Shown: piece by piece, positions 7,004 through 15,169 of the stretch
How the letters are laid out: each line of letters opens with the position of its first letter
Numbering within the stretch: position 1 is the stretch's first letter
Assembly (NCBI RefSeq): GCF_013408095.1
Contig: NZ_JACBZF010000001.1
Location: 868,001 to 932,000, forward strand
Direction: 5' to 3'
DNA from: Novosphingobium marinum
GTDB taxonomy: Bacteria > Pseudomonadota > Alphaproteobacteria > Sphingomonadales > Sphingomonadaceae
Length of the DNA stretch: 64,000 nucleotides
Notes under the pieces: generated by a model
What the model saw: the letters and a program-made list of their open reading frames with translations, nothing else
Databases searched by the model: none
Told to the model about the DNA's origin: nothing
Translations under genes and position numbers: made by a program

Positions 7004-8289
7004 AGAACCTCCGCAAGCGAGTATCTGTATTTGCTGCCACTCAGGTCCGAGAGAGCCCAGACGAGCGCATCTGCCCGGTCCGGCGAACCCTCGCCCACGT
7101 ATCCGCCACCGGTCATGGCGCAGAGCTGGTCTTCGAGCGCGGTGAACTCTCCGCAGTGCGAGACCTTGCCTTGTTCGTAGAGCGCGGCGACCGGCTCGGC
7201 CCTTGCGATCTTGCCCCGGCTGGCGGTCACCATGCGGACCGGCAGGTTCTTCGCAGCGGTGCGCAGCACGGCCTCGACCATGGCGCCGCCGAAGTTCCTT
7301 TCCGCGACAACCCGATCGCCCTGCCAGCGCTCGAAGGCTCCCGCGACACGGCGGGCCCAGCCATCCGGGCTCAACTGGCAGGATGCATCCTCCAGCACGT
7401 AGAACCGATCATCCGTGCCCTTGCCGGCCACGACGATACCAATGTCATCGCCCTGTCCGTCGCCCTTCGTGCCCGAGGGATCGACCGCCACGACGACGCG
7501 GCGAAGTTCGGGAGCCGCGCGCAGGCGCTGCGCATCGATCATCTCGGCCGTCCAGAGAGCGCCCGGCACGTCCTCCAGGAGTTCTGCGTAGAGTTCCTGT
7601 CGCCCGAGCCTCGTGCCCTCGTAGCGGTCCTTCAGGTGCGCGAGCGTGCCCTCTGGCAGGTTCGCAGAGTTGTCGAAGGTAGAGCCGCGCGTGACCATCG
7701 CACCGGGCGTACGAACGATCTTGCGAATGAGCGGCGTCGGGCGCGGCGTCGTGGTCGCCACGACTTGCGGATGCCGTCCGAGCCGAAGCCCGAAAAGCAT
7801 CTGGTCCCATGCGGACGGGTCGGGCCATGCACCGACCTCGTCTCCCCATGCGCGGTGATGCTGCGGTCCGCGAAGTCGCTCGGGCTCGGTTGCGCTGAAA
7901 AGCTTGTAGCGGGTCTCGTTCCACAGCACGAGTTCGCCGTGGCTGCGGTTCCAGTGGTCGACGCAAACCTTGGGAAGCACCGCAAGCAGCCCGGACTCGC
8001 CTTCGACGCAGGTATCGCGCGCGTCGGCAAAGGTCGGAGCGATGATCGCGATGCGCGAACCGGCATGCTGGGCGCCGAACCACGCAACGTCCTCAGCTCC
8101 CGTCCGGGTCTTTCCCCAGCCCCTTCCCGCCATCGCCAGCCATATCGGCCAGTCGCCCGGAGGCGTTACCTGGTCGGGTCTCGCCCTCGATAACCACTGG
8201 CTTCGTGCTCGTACCGCTGCCTGCAATTGCTGCGGCAGCTTTTTCAAGTGCCTTTGCGACGGCATCAAAGGCCTCGCCGACGTCGACAT
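7000..8289 (-). CDS. terminase large subunit (packaging ATPase/nuclease)
   Basis: Cuts and translocates DNA into the prohead. About 429 residues. Walker A GRGWGKT is at residues 55-61, preceded by the PPGDWPIWLAM segment typical of GTA/HK97-type enzymes. Walker B is the acidic HHRAWGDEVG at about 140-150. RNase H-fold nuclease residues include the Asp of AVDPSGT at about 270 and the late DRADALVWAL. The start is uncertain: any Met that includes the conserved QWLSRARPDQ segment lies inside the small-terminase reading frame, giving an overlap of up to 197 nt. Length and motifs indicate an intact enzyme. Confidence 0.95.
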   Translation of the reverse strand: MSTSARPLMPSQRHLKKLPQQLQAAVRARSQWLSRARPDQVTPPGDWPIWLAMAGRGWGKTRTGAEDVAWFGAQHAGSRIAIIAPTFADARDTCVEGESGLLAVLPKVCVDHWNRSHGELVLWNETRYKLFSATEPERLRGPQHHRAWGDEVGAWPDPSAWDQMLFGLRLGRHPQVVATTTPRPTPLIRKIVRTPGAMVTRGSTFDNSANLPEGTLAHLKDRYEGTRLGRQELYAELLEDVPGALWTAEMIDAQRLRAAPELRRVVVAVDPSGTKGDGQGDDIGIVVAGKGTDDRFYVLEDASCQLSPDGWARRVAGAFERWQGDRVVAERNFGGAMVEAVLRTAAKNLPVRMVTASRGKIARAEPVAALYEQGKVSHCGEFTALEDQLCAMTGGGYVGEGSPDRADALVWALSDLSGSKYRYSLAEVL

Positions 8290-8620
8290 TTACGACAGGC
8301 CCGATCGAAACGGGCTTCTCGGCAAACGCCTTAGACAGCTTGCCGAGGTACCATTTCTCACTGTCGAACGCCAATCGGCCCGGGAGCGGATCCTTGGCGT
8401 TCTTGGCAGCGGCGACGGCCATTTCGGCGCGCAGGTGAAAGCCCACTTCTCGCGCTTCGAGAACGCGCCAGCCAAGCTCGCTGTCCTCAAGCATCCAGTT
8501 GTAGACAGTCGACCGGCTCGGCATGTCATCCTGGGCGCAGATGGTGATGAGCGACTTGCCCTCGGCGAGTTGCTCAAGCAGGCGCTCGACGTGGGCATCG
8601 GTATACTGTTCGCGTGGCAT
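8093..8620 (-). CDS. terminase small subunit
   Basis: Recognises the packaging site and delivers it to the large subunit. 175 residues. A helix-turn-helix lies at about 20-50 (LITICAQDDMPSRSTVYNWM), the usual N-terminal DNA-binding domain, followed by a region containing LAFDSEKWYLGKLSKAFAEK that also occurs in small terminases. The C-terminal 65 residues overlap the start of the large subunit in another frame. The frame stays open and its composition looks genuine up to about residue 150; the last Gly/Asp-rich residues may be passive. About 90 nt without a gene precede it. Confidence 0.85.
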   Translation of the reverse strand: MPREQYTDAHVERLLEQLAEGKSLITICAQDDMPSRSTVYNWMLEDSELGWRVLEAREVGFHLRAEMAVAAAKNAKDPLPGRLAFDSEKWYLGKLSKAFAEKPVSIGPVVNVDVGEAFDAVAKALEKAAAAIAGSGTSTKPVVIEGETRPGNASGRLADMAGDGGKGLGKDPDGS

Positions 8621-8711
8621 AGGCTGTCCCGGTATTGTCGGGCGGGAGCGCCCTCACCAAGCACTCCCGCCACGGTTGCCGGCAACTGGGGGGACGCTGC
8701 CGAAAAGCCGT

Positions 8712-9623
8712 TCATTGGACCTTCTCCGGCCCAAGCGCGTCGATACGCTCGACCGTGAAGCCAAGACCGCGCAGCCGCTCGGCGGTCGCGGCGGTGATGA
8801 GATATTCGTAAGTCTCGGCCGGATCCTCGTGCACGCGCCGGGTGTTGTAGATCGGCACGACGGTCGGCGTCGGCTCGGACGGATCGAGCTTCGTCTTCAC
8901 CTCGATGTAGTGGCCCGACTGATGCGCGAAGCCGGTCGTGAACCTGTGAGGCTTCCACGAGGCAAGCTCGGCAAGGCGCGCCTTCTCGGCGGCCTCCAGC
9001 TGCTTTGCGCGGATGTCCTCCAGGTCGAGCGCGTAGCTGTCGATCCGCGCGGGTGGCGGCCATGCAAGTTCGGCCAGCCTGTCGAACGAGGGAAGCTTCA
9101 TCTCCGTCAGCCGGCGAACGCTCGAAACGCCCACCCGGAACATGCCATCGCAGCCCCGCGCTTCAGCTTCGGCGCTTGCCTCGTAGACGCCCGCTGCGCG
9201 CATGCGCTCGTCGTTTGCCCGGACTGCCGTCAGGAGCTCGACGATCTTCGCCTCGATTTCCGGCCACTCGCTGCGCAGCCGGGCAGCAAGCGCATCACGC
9301 TCGGCAATGACATCGGCGCGCTCGCGCTCCTTCGTCTTGCGGGTTTCGCTCGCCAGCTTCTCGCCCAGCCTGTCGCCAAGCTGATCGATCGCGCGGCACA
9401 GCATCTCGGCTTCGCGGCGGGCCTTGTCCGCCTTCGCCGATGCCTCGTCGCGATCGCTCTCGCCGAGCCCGAAGTTGACCGCATCGCCCGAGGCCTGCTC
9501 GGCAAGTGCTGCCAGCCGGTCGCGCTCGGCAGTGACTTCAGGAATGAGGGCTTCGATATCCGCCGCGCGGGTACGCGGTTCGGTCAGCGCGCTGTTGACG
9601 CGCTCGCCAATGCTCTTTGCCAT
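8712..9623 (-). CDS. coiled-coil phage protein of unknown function
   Basis: 303 residues. Residues 1-170 are strongly predicted helix with heptad-like A/E/R/L patterns, consistent with a long coiled coil. The C-terminal third is mixed and includes HRFTTGFAHQSGHYIEVKTK. There are no membrane segments or catalytic motifs. It lies upstream of the terminase genes on the same strand, so it could be a packaging or DNA-metabolism accessory protein, but I do not recognise the family. The start MAKSIGERV is 12 nt downstream of the preceding stop. Confidence 0.7.
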   Translation of the reverse strand: MAKSIGERVNSALTEPRTRAADIEALIPEVTAERDRLAALAEQASGDAVNFGLGESDRDEASAKADKARREAEMLCRAIDQLGDRLGEKLASETRKTKERERADVIAERDALAARLRSEWPEIEAKIVELLTAVRANDERMRAAGVYEASAEAEARGCDGMFRVGVSSVRRLTEMKLPSFDRLAELAWPPPARIDSYALDLEDIRAKQLEAAEKARLAELASWKPHRFTTGFAHQSGHYIEVKTKLDPSEPTPTVVPIYNTRRVHEDPAETYEYLITAATAERLRGLGFTVERIDALGPEKVQ

Positions 9624-9635
9624 GACACGGTCCCC

Positions 9636-10106
9636 TCACGCATAGCGGGCATTGCGAACGGCGTCGCGAACCGCCGAGGGGTCGGGCATGGCGTCGCTCG
9701 TCTGCTGAGGACCGGGTTCGCGCGCCGAACGATTGCCAGCCGGCAAAGGTTCGTATCGGCCGTCGCGGATGGCATCGCGGACTTCGCGGTTCACGTCCTG
9801 ACTGCGTGCGAGGAATTCGGCGCGGGCGCGGTCGAACTCGGGTGCGCGGTCACCGAGGAACGCGAACTTCGTATCGTGTGCGGCATGCTGACGGTCGACG
9901 GCAGCCTGGACGGGGTCGGCACCTGCGCTGTCGGTCATGAAGACGCTGGCCGATGCCAACGCGTTGTCGGCGGCATGGATGCTGAAGGCGATGCGCTCGC
10001 CGTCAGCCGCTACCTCGCGGTAACCGGGACGGAGCGTCTTGCCATCGCTCTGGAGGGCAATGGTGGCGGAAACCTGCTTGCGCGAAGGGTCTAGATAGAT
10101 CGGCAT
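9636..10106 (-). CDS. hypothetical phage protein
   Basis: 156 residues, soluble. The N-terminal 70 residues alternate polar and hydrophobic positions (beta-rich) and the C-terminus contains two similar segments, REVRDAIRDGRYEP and SAVRDAVRNARYA, a short internal duplication. No family recognised. It directly precedes the coiled-coil gene with a 12-nt gap, suggesting a two-gene unit. The region 10107-10272 upstream has no convincing gene and should hold the promoters for this unit and for the plus-strand regulator at 10273. Confidence 0.65.
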   Translation of the reverse strand: MPIYLDPSRKQVSATIALQSDGKTLRPGYREVAADGERIAFSIHAADNALASASVFMTDSAGADPVQAAVDRQHAAHDTKFAFLGDRAPEFDRARAEFLARSQDVNREVRDAIRDGRYEPLPAGNRSAREPGPQQTSDAMPDPSAVRDAVRNARYA

Positions 10107-10272
10107 TTTCTCGGCTCCTGGGCCCGGGGCAACTGCGGCGGGCGGCGCGGCCGGCTGGGTGCCGGTTGAGAGCGAGTCTGGCGCTGCGGGAGAAACGCAT
10201 TACCGCCGTCAGCATCCGGTCGCTTTAACCATTTTGCTCGACATTGTGGCGCGACCTCCTACAAGCGCGCCC

Positions 10273-10617
10273 ATGATAAAGGTCGCATTGCTTAACTTAC
10301 GGAAATTGTTGATTAAATCGGAGGACGGTCCATCACGATTCGAAATTCTCAATCACACGCAGCAGGCAATCCCCCATCCCGGCGCATGGTTCGAAAGTCA
10401 TCTGCTCGCACCACGAGGGATCGATCGGATCGAGGCGGCGAAGCAGCTTTCCGTCACTGCTGAGACGCTCACAGGGTTCCTCGAAGGACGGTACGGGCTC
10501 ACCGCCCCGCTTGCGCTCCGGATCGAGGAGCAGTTCGGAGTTCCGGCTGCAGAGCTTCTCGAACTGCAGGCTGTCTTCAATCTCGCGCAGAGCAGGGAAC
10601 GGACGCGGGCTGGTTAA
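10273..10617 (+). CDS. HigA-like XRE-family regulator, no adjacent toxin
   Basis: The HigA signature runs from HPGAWFESHLLAPRGID through a helix-turn-helix (EAAKQLSVTAETLTGFLEGR) to ALRIEEQFGVPAAELLELQ, the full HigA/VapI antitoxin domain. The ATG at 10273 gives a 38-residue N-terminal extension not usual in the family, and it has no good ribosome binding site, so the true start may be further in, near 10360. No HigB-like toxin gene precedes it, so a role as a lysogeny regulator is as likely as antitoxin. It is convergent with the next minus-strand gene, with a 4-nt overlap at the stops. Confidence 0.7.
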   Translation: MIKVALLNLRKLLIKSEDGPSRFEILNHTQQAIPHPGAWFESHLLAPRGIDRIEAAKQLSVTAETLTGFLEGRYGLTAPLALRIEEQFGVPAAELLELQAVFNLAQSRERTRAG

Positions 10618-10973
10618 TATCCCGGGATGCGCTTCGAGCGCTGATCGTACCATCGGCTGTCGGTCTTCTGGTCAGTGCCGACGCATCCCCGCAATCGCCT
10701 GCCCCTCGTCCTGACGACTTCCGCGCGGGCTGCCCGCAGTTCATCGCCGCCGCACTGGTCGATCCATCGTGCGAATGTTTTCCAACCGCATTGAAAGTCC
10801 GGATGGCAATCCCAGCCCTCTTCGAGGTACGCCTCCCTGAAACCCTCGGGAGGTGGCCTCAGGCGATCAGCGCGGATGGAATAATCCGGGTGAGGATAGA
10901 CCTTGTGCCGTGGGTAGGTGAGATTGCCGGGGCCGCCCATGCGCCCGAAGGTGCAGGCAGCGGGAAAGAGCAA
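10614..10973 (-). CDS. hypothetical, possible DNA-binding phage protein
   Basis: 119 residues, basic, with a segment PPPEGFREAYLEEGWDCHPD followed by TFARWIDQCGGDELRAARAEV that could form a helix-turn-helix. I do not recognise the family. A second Met at residue 12 (GTFGRMGGPGN region) is an alternative start. It is divergent from the HigA-like gene at 11009, with 35 nt between the two starts. Such a back-to-back arrangement of two small DNA-binding genes is typical of a phage genetic switch, which is an inference from layout only. Confidence 0.5.
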   Translation of the reverse strand: MLFPAACTFGRMGGPGNLTYPRHKVYPHPDYSIRADRLRPPPEGFREAYLEEGWDCHPDFQCGWKTFARWIDQCGGDELRAARAEVVRTRGRRLRGCVGTDQKTDSRWYDQRSKRIPGY

Positions 10974-11008
10974 TTACCGTCGTCAGGGTGGCGTGCTATG
11001 GAGCGGGC

Positions 11009-11320
11009 ATGCTTCAGGTAAACCCTTCATTGCATTGCCACGCCGGGGTCTGGTTGCGCGAGGAAATCGTCAAGCCTTACGGGCTGTCTGTCTCCGAAGC
11101 GGCGCGGAGGCTTGGCGTCGCGCGTCCGACCATGAGCAAACTGTTCAACGGCAACGCCTCGCTTTCGGCGGAGATGGCGCTGCGGTTCGAGAAGGCTTTT
11201 GGTATCTCTGCCGATACCCTCATGCGGATGCAGGCCACCTACGACATGGCTCAGGCGCGCGAGCATGCCGATGCGCTGGCGATCGAGCGCGTGCCAGAGC
11301 CGGCAGAGGTCAGGCGCTAA
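11009..11320 (+). CDS. second HigA-like XRE-family regulator, no adjacent toxin
   Basis: 103 residues from MLQVNPSLHCHAG. GGAG lies 5 nt before the ATG; a GTG 21 nt further upstream has none. The domain is classic HigA: AGVWLREEIVKPYGLSVSEA, helix-turn-helix ARRLGVARPTMSKLFNG, then MALRFEKAFGISADTLMRMQ. It is a paralogue of the regulator at 10273, same strand, 740 bp apart. Again no HigB toxin lies next to it. Its stop abuts the end of the minus-strand gene at 11321. Confidence 0.85.
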   Translation: MLQVNPSLHCHAGVWLREEIVKPYGLSVSEAARRLGVARPTMSKLFNGNASLSAEMALRFEKAFGISADTLMRMQATYDMAQAREHADALAIERVPEPAEVRR

Positions 11321-11536
11321 TCAGGTTCGTTTCTGCCGGGTGATGGAAAACTCGATCACCGTGTCATCGTCGAGAAGCATATCGCTGACGAGCGAATTCG
11401 CCTTGCAGGCCTGCGCCGCAGCACAAACGGCCTCGACCCAGATGTCGGCTTTTGCCGGCGTGCCGTCCGTCTCGATCGGATACTCAATCGAAACGAGCTC
11501 CTGGTCGTGCCGGCTGACACGTATGTGAACTTTCAT
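11321..11536 (-). CDS. small hypothetical phage protein
   Basis: 71 residues, acidic, with alternating hydrophobic pattern at the N-terminus (MKVHIRVSRHDQELVSIEYP) and a mixed C-terminus. No family recognised. A GGGAG ribosome binding site lies about 8 nt before the ATG at 11536. It is convergent with and directly abuts the second HigA-like gene. Confidence 0.6.
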   Translation of the reverse strand: MKVHIRVSRHDQELVSIEYPIETDGTPAKADIWVEAVCAAAQACKANSLVSDMLLDDDTVIEFSITRQKRT

Positions 11537-11718
11537 CGCAAACTCTCCCTAAGCAGCAGAACCACTTGAGAGTTGAAAAGTTGCCGATTTGCAGAGGATC
11601 GTCGCAGTCCGCAGCGAACCATGGCGCGACACAGGGCGAAAGGGTTGTGCTCTGCATCGCGCCACGAGGCTGGGTACCGCCCAGGTCGTAGGTGAGGCAG
11701 CCAGGCTCTTGTGGACAT
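11533..11718 (-). CDS. possible small Arg-rich protein coupled to the next gene
   Basis: 61 residues. The stop overlaps the next gene's start as ATGA, as is the rule in this prophage, and the segment ASWRDAEHNPFALCRAMVRC reads like a real protein. Against it: no ribosome binding site before the ATG and weak codon bias. The remaining bases up to 11880 show no gene that I can support. Confidence 0.3.
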   Translation of the reverse strand: MSTRAWLPHLRPGRYPASWRDAEHNPFALCRAMVRCGLRRSSANRQLFNSQVVLLLRESLR

Positions 11719-11880
11719 GACGAGGCCTGGCTGCCTTCGTTGCCGAGCACTAAGCGGGAATGGTTAAGACGGGGTTACCGGGGTCGGGACGCTGCGGAAT
11801 TCGCCGTGAATGTGGGTGCCGACGTTGGGCTAGAGCAGAAGGCCCTCATGCGGTGCCCGGAACTGCGCGTGTTATGGCCT

Positions 11881-12066
11881 TCAGTTGGCATCCGGGTACA
11901 GGATTATAACCTTCCTGCCATCGGGTATCGCCGCATACTTGCGCGCTCTGTCGGCAAGGTTCTTGTCGATGCCCACTTCGGACAGGGTGATGGGTTTATT
12001 CAAGGGTTCTGCAAAAACCCTTGCCCCGCCGTGCTGGAGTCCTCCAGCTTCTTTCTGAGCCGCCAT
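11881..12066 (-). pseudogene. remnant of a phage ParB/methyltransferase-associated protein
   Basis: The 61-residue frame contains RLGELMAAQKEAGGL just upstream and then PITLSEVGIDKNLADRARKY followed by AAIP. This is the characteristic stretch of a phage protein family that normally continues for 100 or more residues with a helix-turn-helix and is often next to ParB or adenine methylase domains. Here it ends 13 residues later. Upstream, the frame that reads LDEYARTRAR breaks at a run of CG repeats (12102-12122) and only continues one frame over. Both signs point to decay by a frameshift plus 3' truncation. Confidence 0.5.
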
Positions 12067-12190
12067 CAGCTCGCCGAGCCGGCGCTCGCCTCGGAAGCCT
12101 TCGCGCGCGCGTACGCGCGTACTCGTCCAATTGAAGGGGTTTGGGTGGCTTCCTCAACTCCTCTTACGACGAGGATCTCCGCCTCGGGGC

Positions 12191-12360
12191 TTAGCACATT
12201 AGCAACTTTAGCAGGGCTCCCATAAAAAGTGGCAATCTAGCACTGACGCCACCCTTCTAAAAAAATCCTTATATATCAAAGGAGGTTAGTCAGTAGGTTT
12301 TTAGGATCGAAGAATTGCCATTTCGAAGGGCAATAGCGCTAAAGCTGCTAAAGTTGCTAA
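12191..12360. repeat. two inverted clusters of GCTAA repeats around an AT-rich segment (candidate origin or operator)
   Basis: Left cluster on the minus strand: GCTAAAG (12207-12213), GCTAATG (12198-12204), GCTAAG (12191-12196). Right cluster on the plus strand: GCTAAAG at 12338 and 12347 and GCTAAG at 12356, 9-bp period. A perfect 16-bp inverted repeat, TTAGCAACTTTAGCAG (12200-12215) against its complement at 12345-12360, joins them. The 120 bp between are AT-rich. The right cluster overlaps the stop codon of the primase/helicase gene. Confidence 0.6.
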
Positions 12361-15011
12361 GCTCGTGAAGTGACGCGCCAAGCCTCGCGGACCCGCTTGC
12401 CGTCGATTTCAGCACCGCCCTTTAGAGATTTCACCCATCGGTGTTCAGCCAGAACGCCCATCGCTTCCCGAGCCTTCTTCGCATCGCGGATAGACGCTGG
12501 CCCGTATTGGTAGATAGTGGACAGGCCGATGACGGGGTCTCCGCGTTCATTAAGCCACTTCAGCAGTTCGGCCGCTCTACGAAGCTCGGGATCGATACCA
12601 CCGGCGTTCGTGAGCCGGACAGTTTCCGATAGATAATGGTTTGCGATCGTTATCGCGGAAGCGAGCGTATCCCGCTCGATCACAACAGCATCAGGATCGT
12701 TTACCAGGGTGAGAATGCCTGCAATACGTCCCGCGTTCTCCGGGAGCTTCGAAGCGAAAGCCTTCAGGCTCGCTAGCTCGCCGCCGGGACCCATCTTTTG
12801 CTCCAACTCGTTGGCGAAATCGACCCAGAGCGCGCGAGCTTCTGCGGTGAGATGAAGGCTGTCCAATTCGACACCCAGCGAGGGGTCACGGCTGTCCCTC
12901 CATCTGATCGGCCGCCTGACGAGCCGATCGATGGCGTCGTGGTATGCCGCTAGATGAGCTTCCTTGTGGCTGACCTGCTGCTGATAAAGCACATCGTCGC
13001 GGATGCGCTTGCCTGCATAGCTTTTCGGTGCCGCAATAAGGAAGCGAGCGAGCAGCCCTTGATCGGAAAAACGCTCGTCTCCGAGAAAGTCCTGTGCAAG
13101 CCCGCTTTGTACCATCAGGTGCATGGCAAGGCGCCGATCGTACAGCATCGTATTGCCATCGCCTCCACGAATCCTTTCGAGCTTTGAACCATCCCAGGCT
13201 CGGCAAAGGATGCCTGTTGTACTGATTTTCTGCTCGGCCTTGAGGCTGTATCCCCCGAGGAACGTTCCGGCATCGTCGCACAGCATTGCCAGCGAAGGGC
13301 GCCCATACTGATAAATCCGGAATAGGCCCTCAATTGTCTGATCGCCGGCCGGAGCAATCACAGAGGAAAGAGGGGGGTGAGGCGGTGGGCCCATTTCCAT
13401 GAGAGCTGCCTGAAGAGCATGCCGATCGGATTTCAGCTTATTCTTGAGGTGTTTGATGTGCGTGTCGTAGGCCGCCATTTCAGCATCGTACTTCTGCCGC
13501 TGGCCCGCCTCGATCTCCTTCAGTTCGCGTTCGAATTGATGGATTGGCTTGAGCGCTTTCTTGTCCGCAGTCGACTTCCGATCCCCGCTGTCCAGGACCG
13601 TAAGGAGGTAGAGGGACAGTGGTACGGGGGTACCCTGATCGATAGGAAGTATCGCGTTCGCGCATCCTTGAGCGGCAAGCGATGCGACAGCGAGAACCGA
13701 ATTCGCGGCGCTCGCGATCGGCAAATCTACGAGAGCCTCAAGTGCCAAAGCTGCACGAGCCAGCACCGGCCCCATGGCGTCGACGGGATATGGGGCCGGT
13801 GCTCCAACCTCGCGGAATAGCGGCTGTGGACCATCCGTCGCGCTCGGCTCTGGATTGGCCGGACTATGCTCCGCTCGGTTGGTAGCCAAATTGTCATTTC
13901 GCCAGTGAAGTGGAGTTTCACCGCCGCGCTCCTGATGCAGTGCTCGAAACGCCGCATTGCGGTTTCCCCCATGCTCGTAGTGGACGAACAGGTCGAACGC
14001 ATCGCCGTAGCAGCCGGAAGGATGACGCGCGCCGAGCCCTGCGTCAGCGTCACTGCCAGAGAGCGATATCCACTTGTCGCCCTCGACGCGCGTCGCATAG
14101 CTGTCGCTCGTCTGGTTGGGCGAGCGCCAGTCCTTCGGGTTGCGCGGGCTCTGCTTATAGCCATGGCTCAGGAGAAGCGTCTCGACGTCGTTGGCCGCGT
14201 TGAAGGCATCGATCAGGCTCTCATCGCCCGCAGCAATCCGCTCCTGACGCTTGCGCTGGGCCTCGCGCCTGATCTTTTCCTTGAGGGCATCGTCCCTCGC
14301 CCTGCGCTCCTCGATGACCCGGATGCGCTCCGCAACAGGCCCGCGATCGAGCGGCAAGCCGGGCGCGTCCGCACCGCTGGTTTCCCTCTCGTAGTAGAGT
14401 GTCCAGCCATCCTCGTTGCGCAGCCGGGTCCCGGTCCCGTCATGGACGTCAGGAACGTTCGGAAGAAATACAGGCTGCCCGGCGTACCCGAGCGCACGGT
14501 CCATCTTGACGCCATGGTTCTCCATGACGTCGAAGAACGCGTTCTGCGCGTCGTTCCACTCCGGGAACGCCACCGCCTCTTCCAAGGGGAGAATGATCCG
14601 CCATTTGCGATTGCCGGGCCGTGAGCTTGAGCTCGAATAGACAAGCCAGGCAGAAGCGCCCGCGAAATCCTTCACGAGCCTGACAACGGTCTCAAGCGGA
14701 TGATCGCCGTCGTCGATATCGCCCGCGAGCGCGACGAAGGTGCCCTCCTCCTGCTGCCTTTTGTGATTGCGGCCGTCGAAGTCGTGATAGGTGCTCGGGA
14801 TCATCGCCGGCGCATGCGACTTTGCCCGCCGCGCCGGTGTTGCCCGGAATATCTCGCCCAGGCTGATCGTCGAGTAATCCTCCCCGGTCTTGATGTGTGT
14901 GTCGTGCTGCCCTCGGAAGGTCATGACGCGGCGTTCACGCCAATCGGAAGACTGGGTAGGCCTCGAAAGGACGTCCGTGCTCCCCGTGAGCTTGGGATTA
15001 AGCGCTACCAT
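12357..15011 (-). CDS. phage primase-helicase: AEP-like primase N-terminus plus DUF3987
   Basis: About 884 residues. Residues 60-260 look like an archaeo-eukaryotic-type primase: catalytic-type DxD in ALAGDIDDGD, then RKWRIILPLEE and a conserved region ending in FLPNVPDVHD. A middle domain at about 290-390 may be a PriCT or zinc-free substrate domain. From about 420 to the end is a DUF3987/YfjI-type ATPase, with modified Walker A SGDRKST and later RFLIAAP and ENAGRIAGILTL. It probably starts phage replication. The start MVALNPKL overlaps the previous stop (ATGGTAG). An upstream in-frame extension of 131 Arg/Ser-rich residues is not credible. Confidence 0.85.
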   Translation of the reverse strand: MVALNPKLTGSTDVLSRPTQSSDWRERRVMTFRGQHDTHIKTGEDYSTISLGEIFRATPARRAKSHAPAMIPSTYHDFDGRNHKRQQEEGTFVALAGDIDDGDHPLETVVRLVKDFAGASAWLVYSSSSSRPGNRKWRIILPLEEAVAFPEWNDAQNAFFDVMENHGVKMDRALGYAGQPVFLPNVPDVHDGTGTRLRNEDGWTLYYERETSGADAPGLPLDRGPVAERIRVIEERRARDDALKEKIRREAQRKRQERIAAGDESLIDAFNAANDVETLLLSHGYKQSPRNPKDWRSPNQTSDSYATRVEGDKWISLSGSDADAGLGARHPSGCYGDAFDLFVHYEHGGNRNAAFRALHQERGGETPLHWRNDNLATNRAEHSPANPEPSATDGPQPLFREVGAPAPYPVDAMGPVLARAALALEALVDLPIASAANSVLAVASLAAQGCANAILPIDQGTPVPLSLYLLTVLDSGDRKSTADKKALKPIHQFERELKEIEAGQRQKYDAEMAAYDTHIKHLKNKLKSDRHALQAALMEMGPPPHPPLSSVIAPAGDQTIEGLFRIYQYGRPSLAMLCDDAGTFLGGYSLKAEQKISTTGILCRAWDGSKLERIRGGDGNTMLYDRRLAMHLMVQSGLAQDFLGDERFSDQGLLARFLIAAPKSYAGKRIRDDVLYQQQVSHKEAHLAAYHDAIDRLVRRPIRWRDSRDPSLGVELDSLHLTAEARALWVDFANELEQKMGPGGELASLKAFASKLPENAGRIAGILTLVNDPDAVVIERDTLASAITIANHYLSETVRLTNAGGIDPELRRAAELLKWLNERGDPVIGLSTIYQYGPASIRDAKKAREAMGVLAEHRWVKSLKGGAEIDGKRVREAWRVTSRA

Positions 15012-15169
15012 TGCGCGCTCCTCTTCGACGGACGGTTCGGCCGCTCGAATTTTCGGCAGCGGCGCTCCGGACGAAAGCACCCTGCCTGCGGAGAGCCTGC
15101 CTCGCATATTCGGCCGCGACAGGTTCGAGCGATGATCTCGCCGGACAATCTGGACAGGATGAGGCTCAT
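15005..15169 (-). CDS. small basic Cys-containing phage protein
   Basis: 54 residues from MSLILSRLSGEI. The start overlaps the previous stop (ATGA) and its stop overlaps the start of the primase gene (ATGGTAG). It contains four Cys and many Arg residues (ARTCRGRICEAG, then GCFRPERRCRKF), spaced in two pairs, so a small zinc-binding fold is possible. Function unknown. The double overlap is the main argument that it is translated. Confidence 0.5.
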   Translation of the reverse strand: MSLILSRLSGEIIARTCRGRICEAGSPQAGCFRPERRCRKFERPNRPSKRSAQW

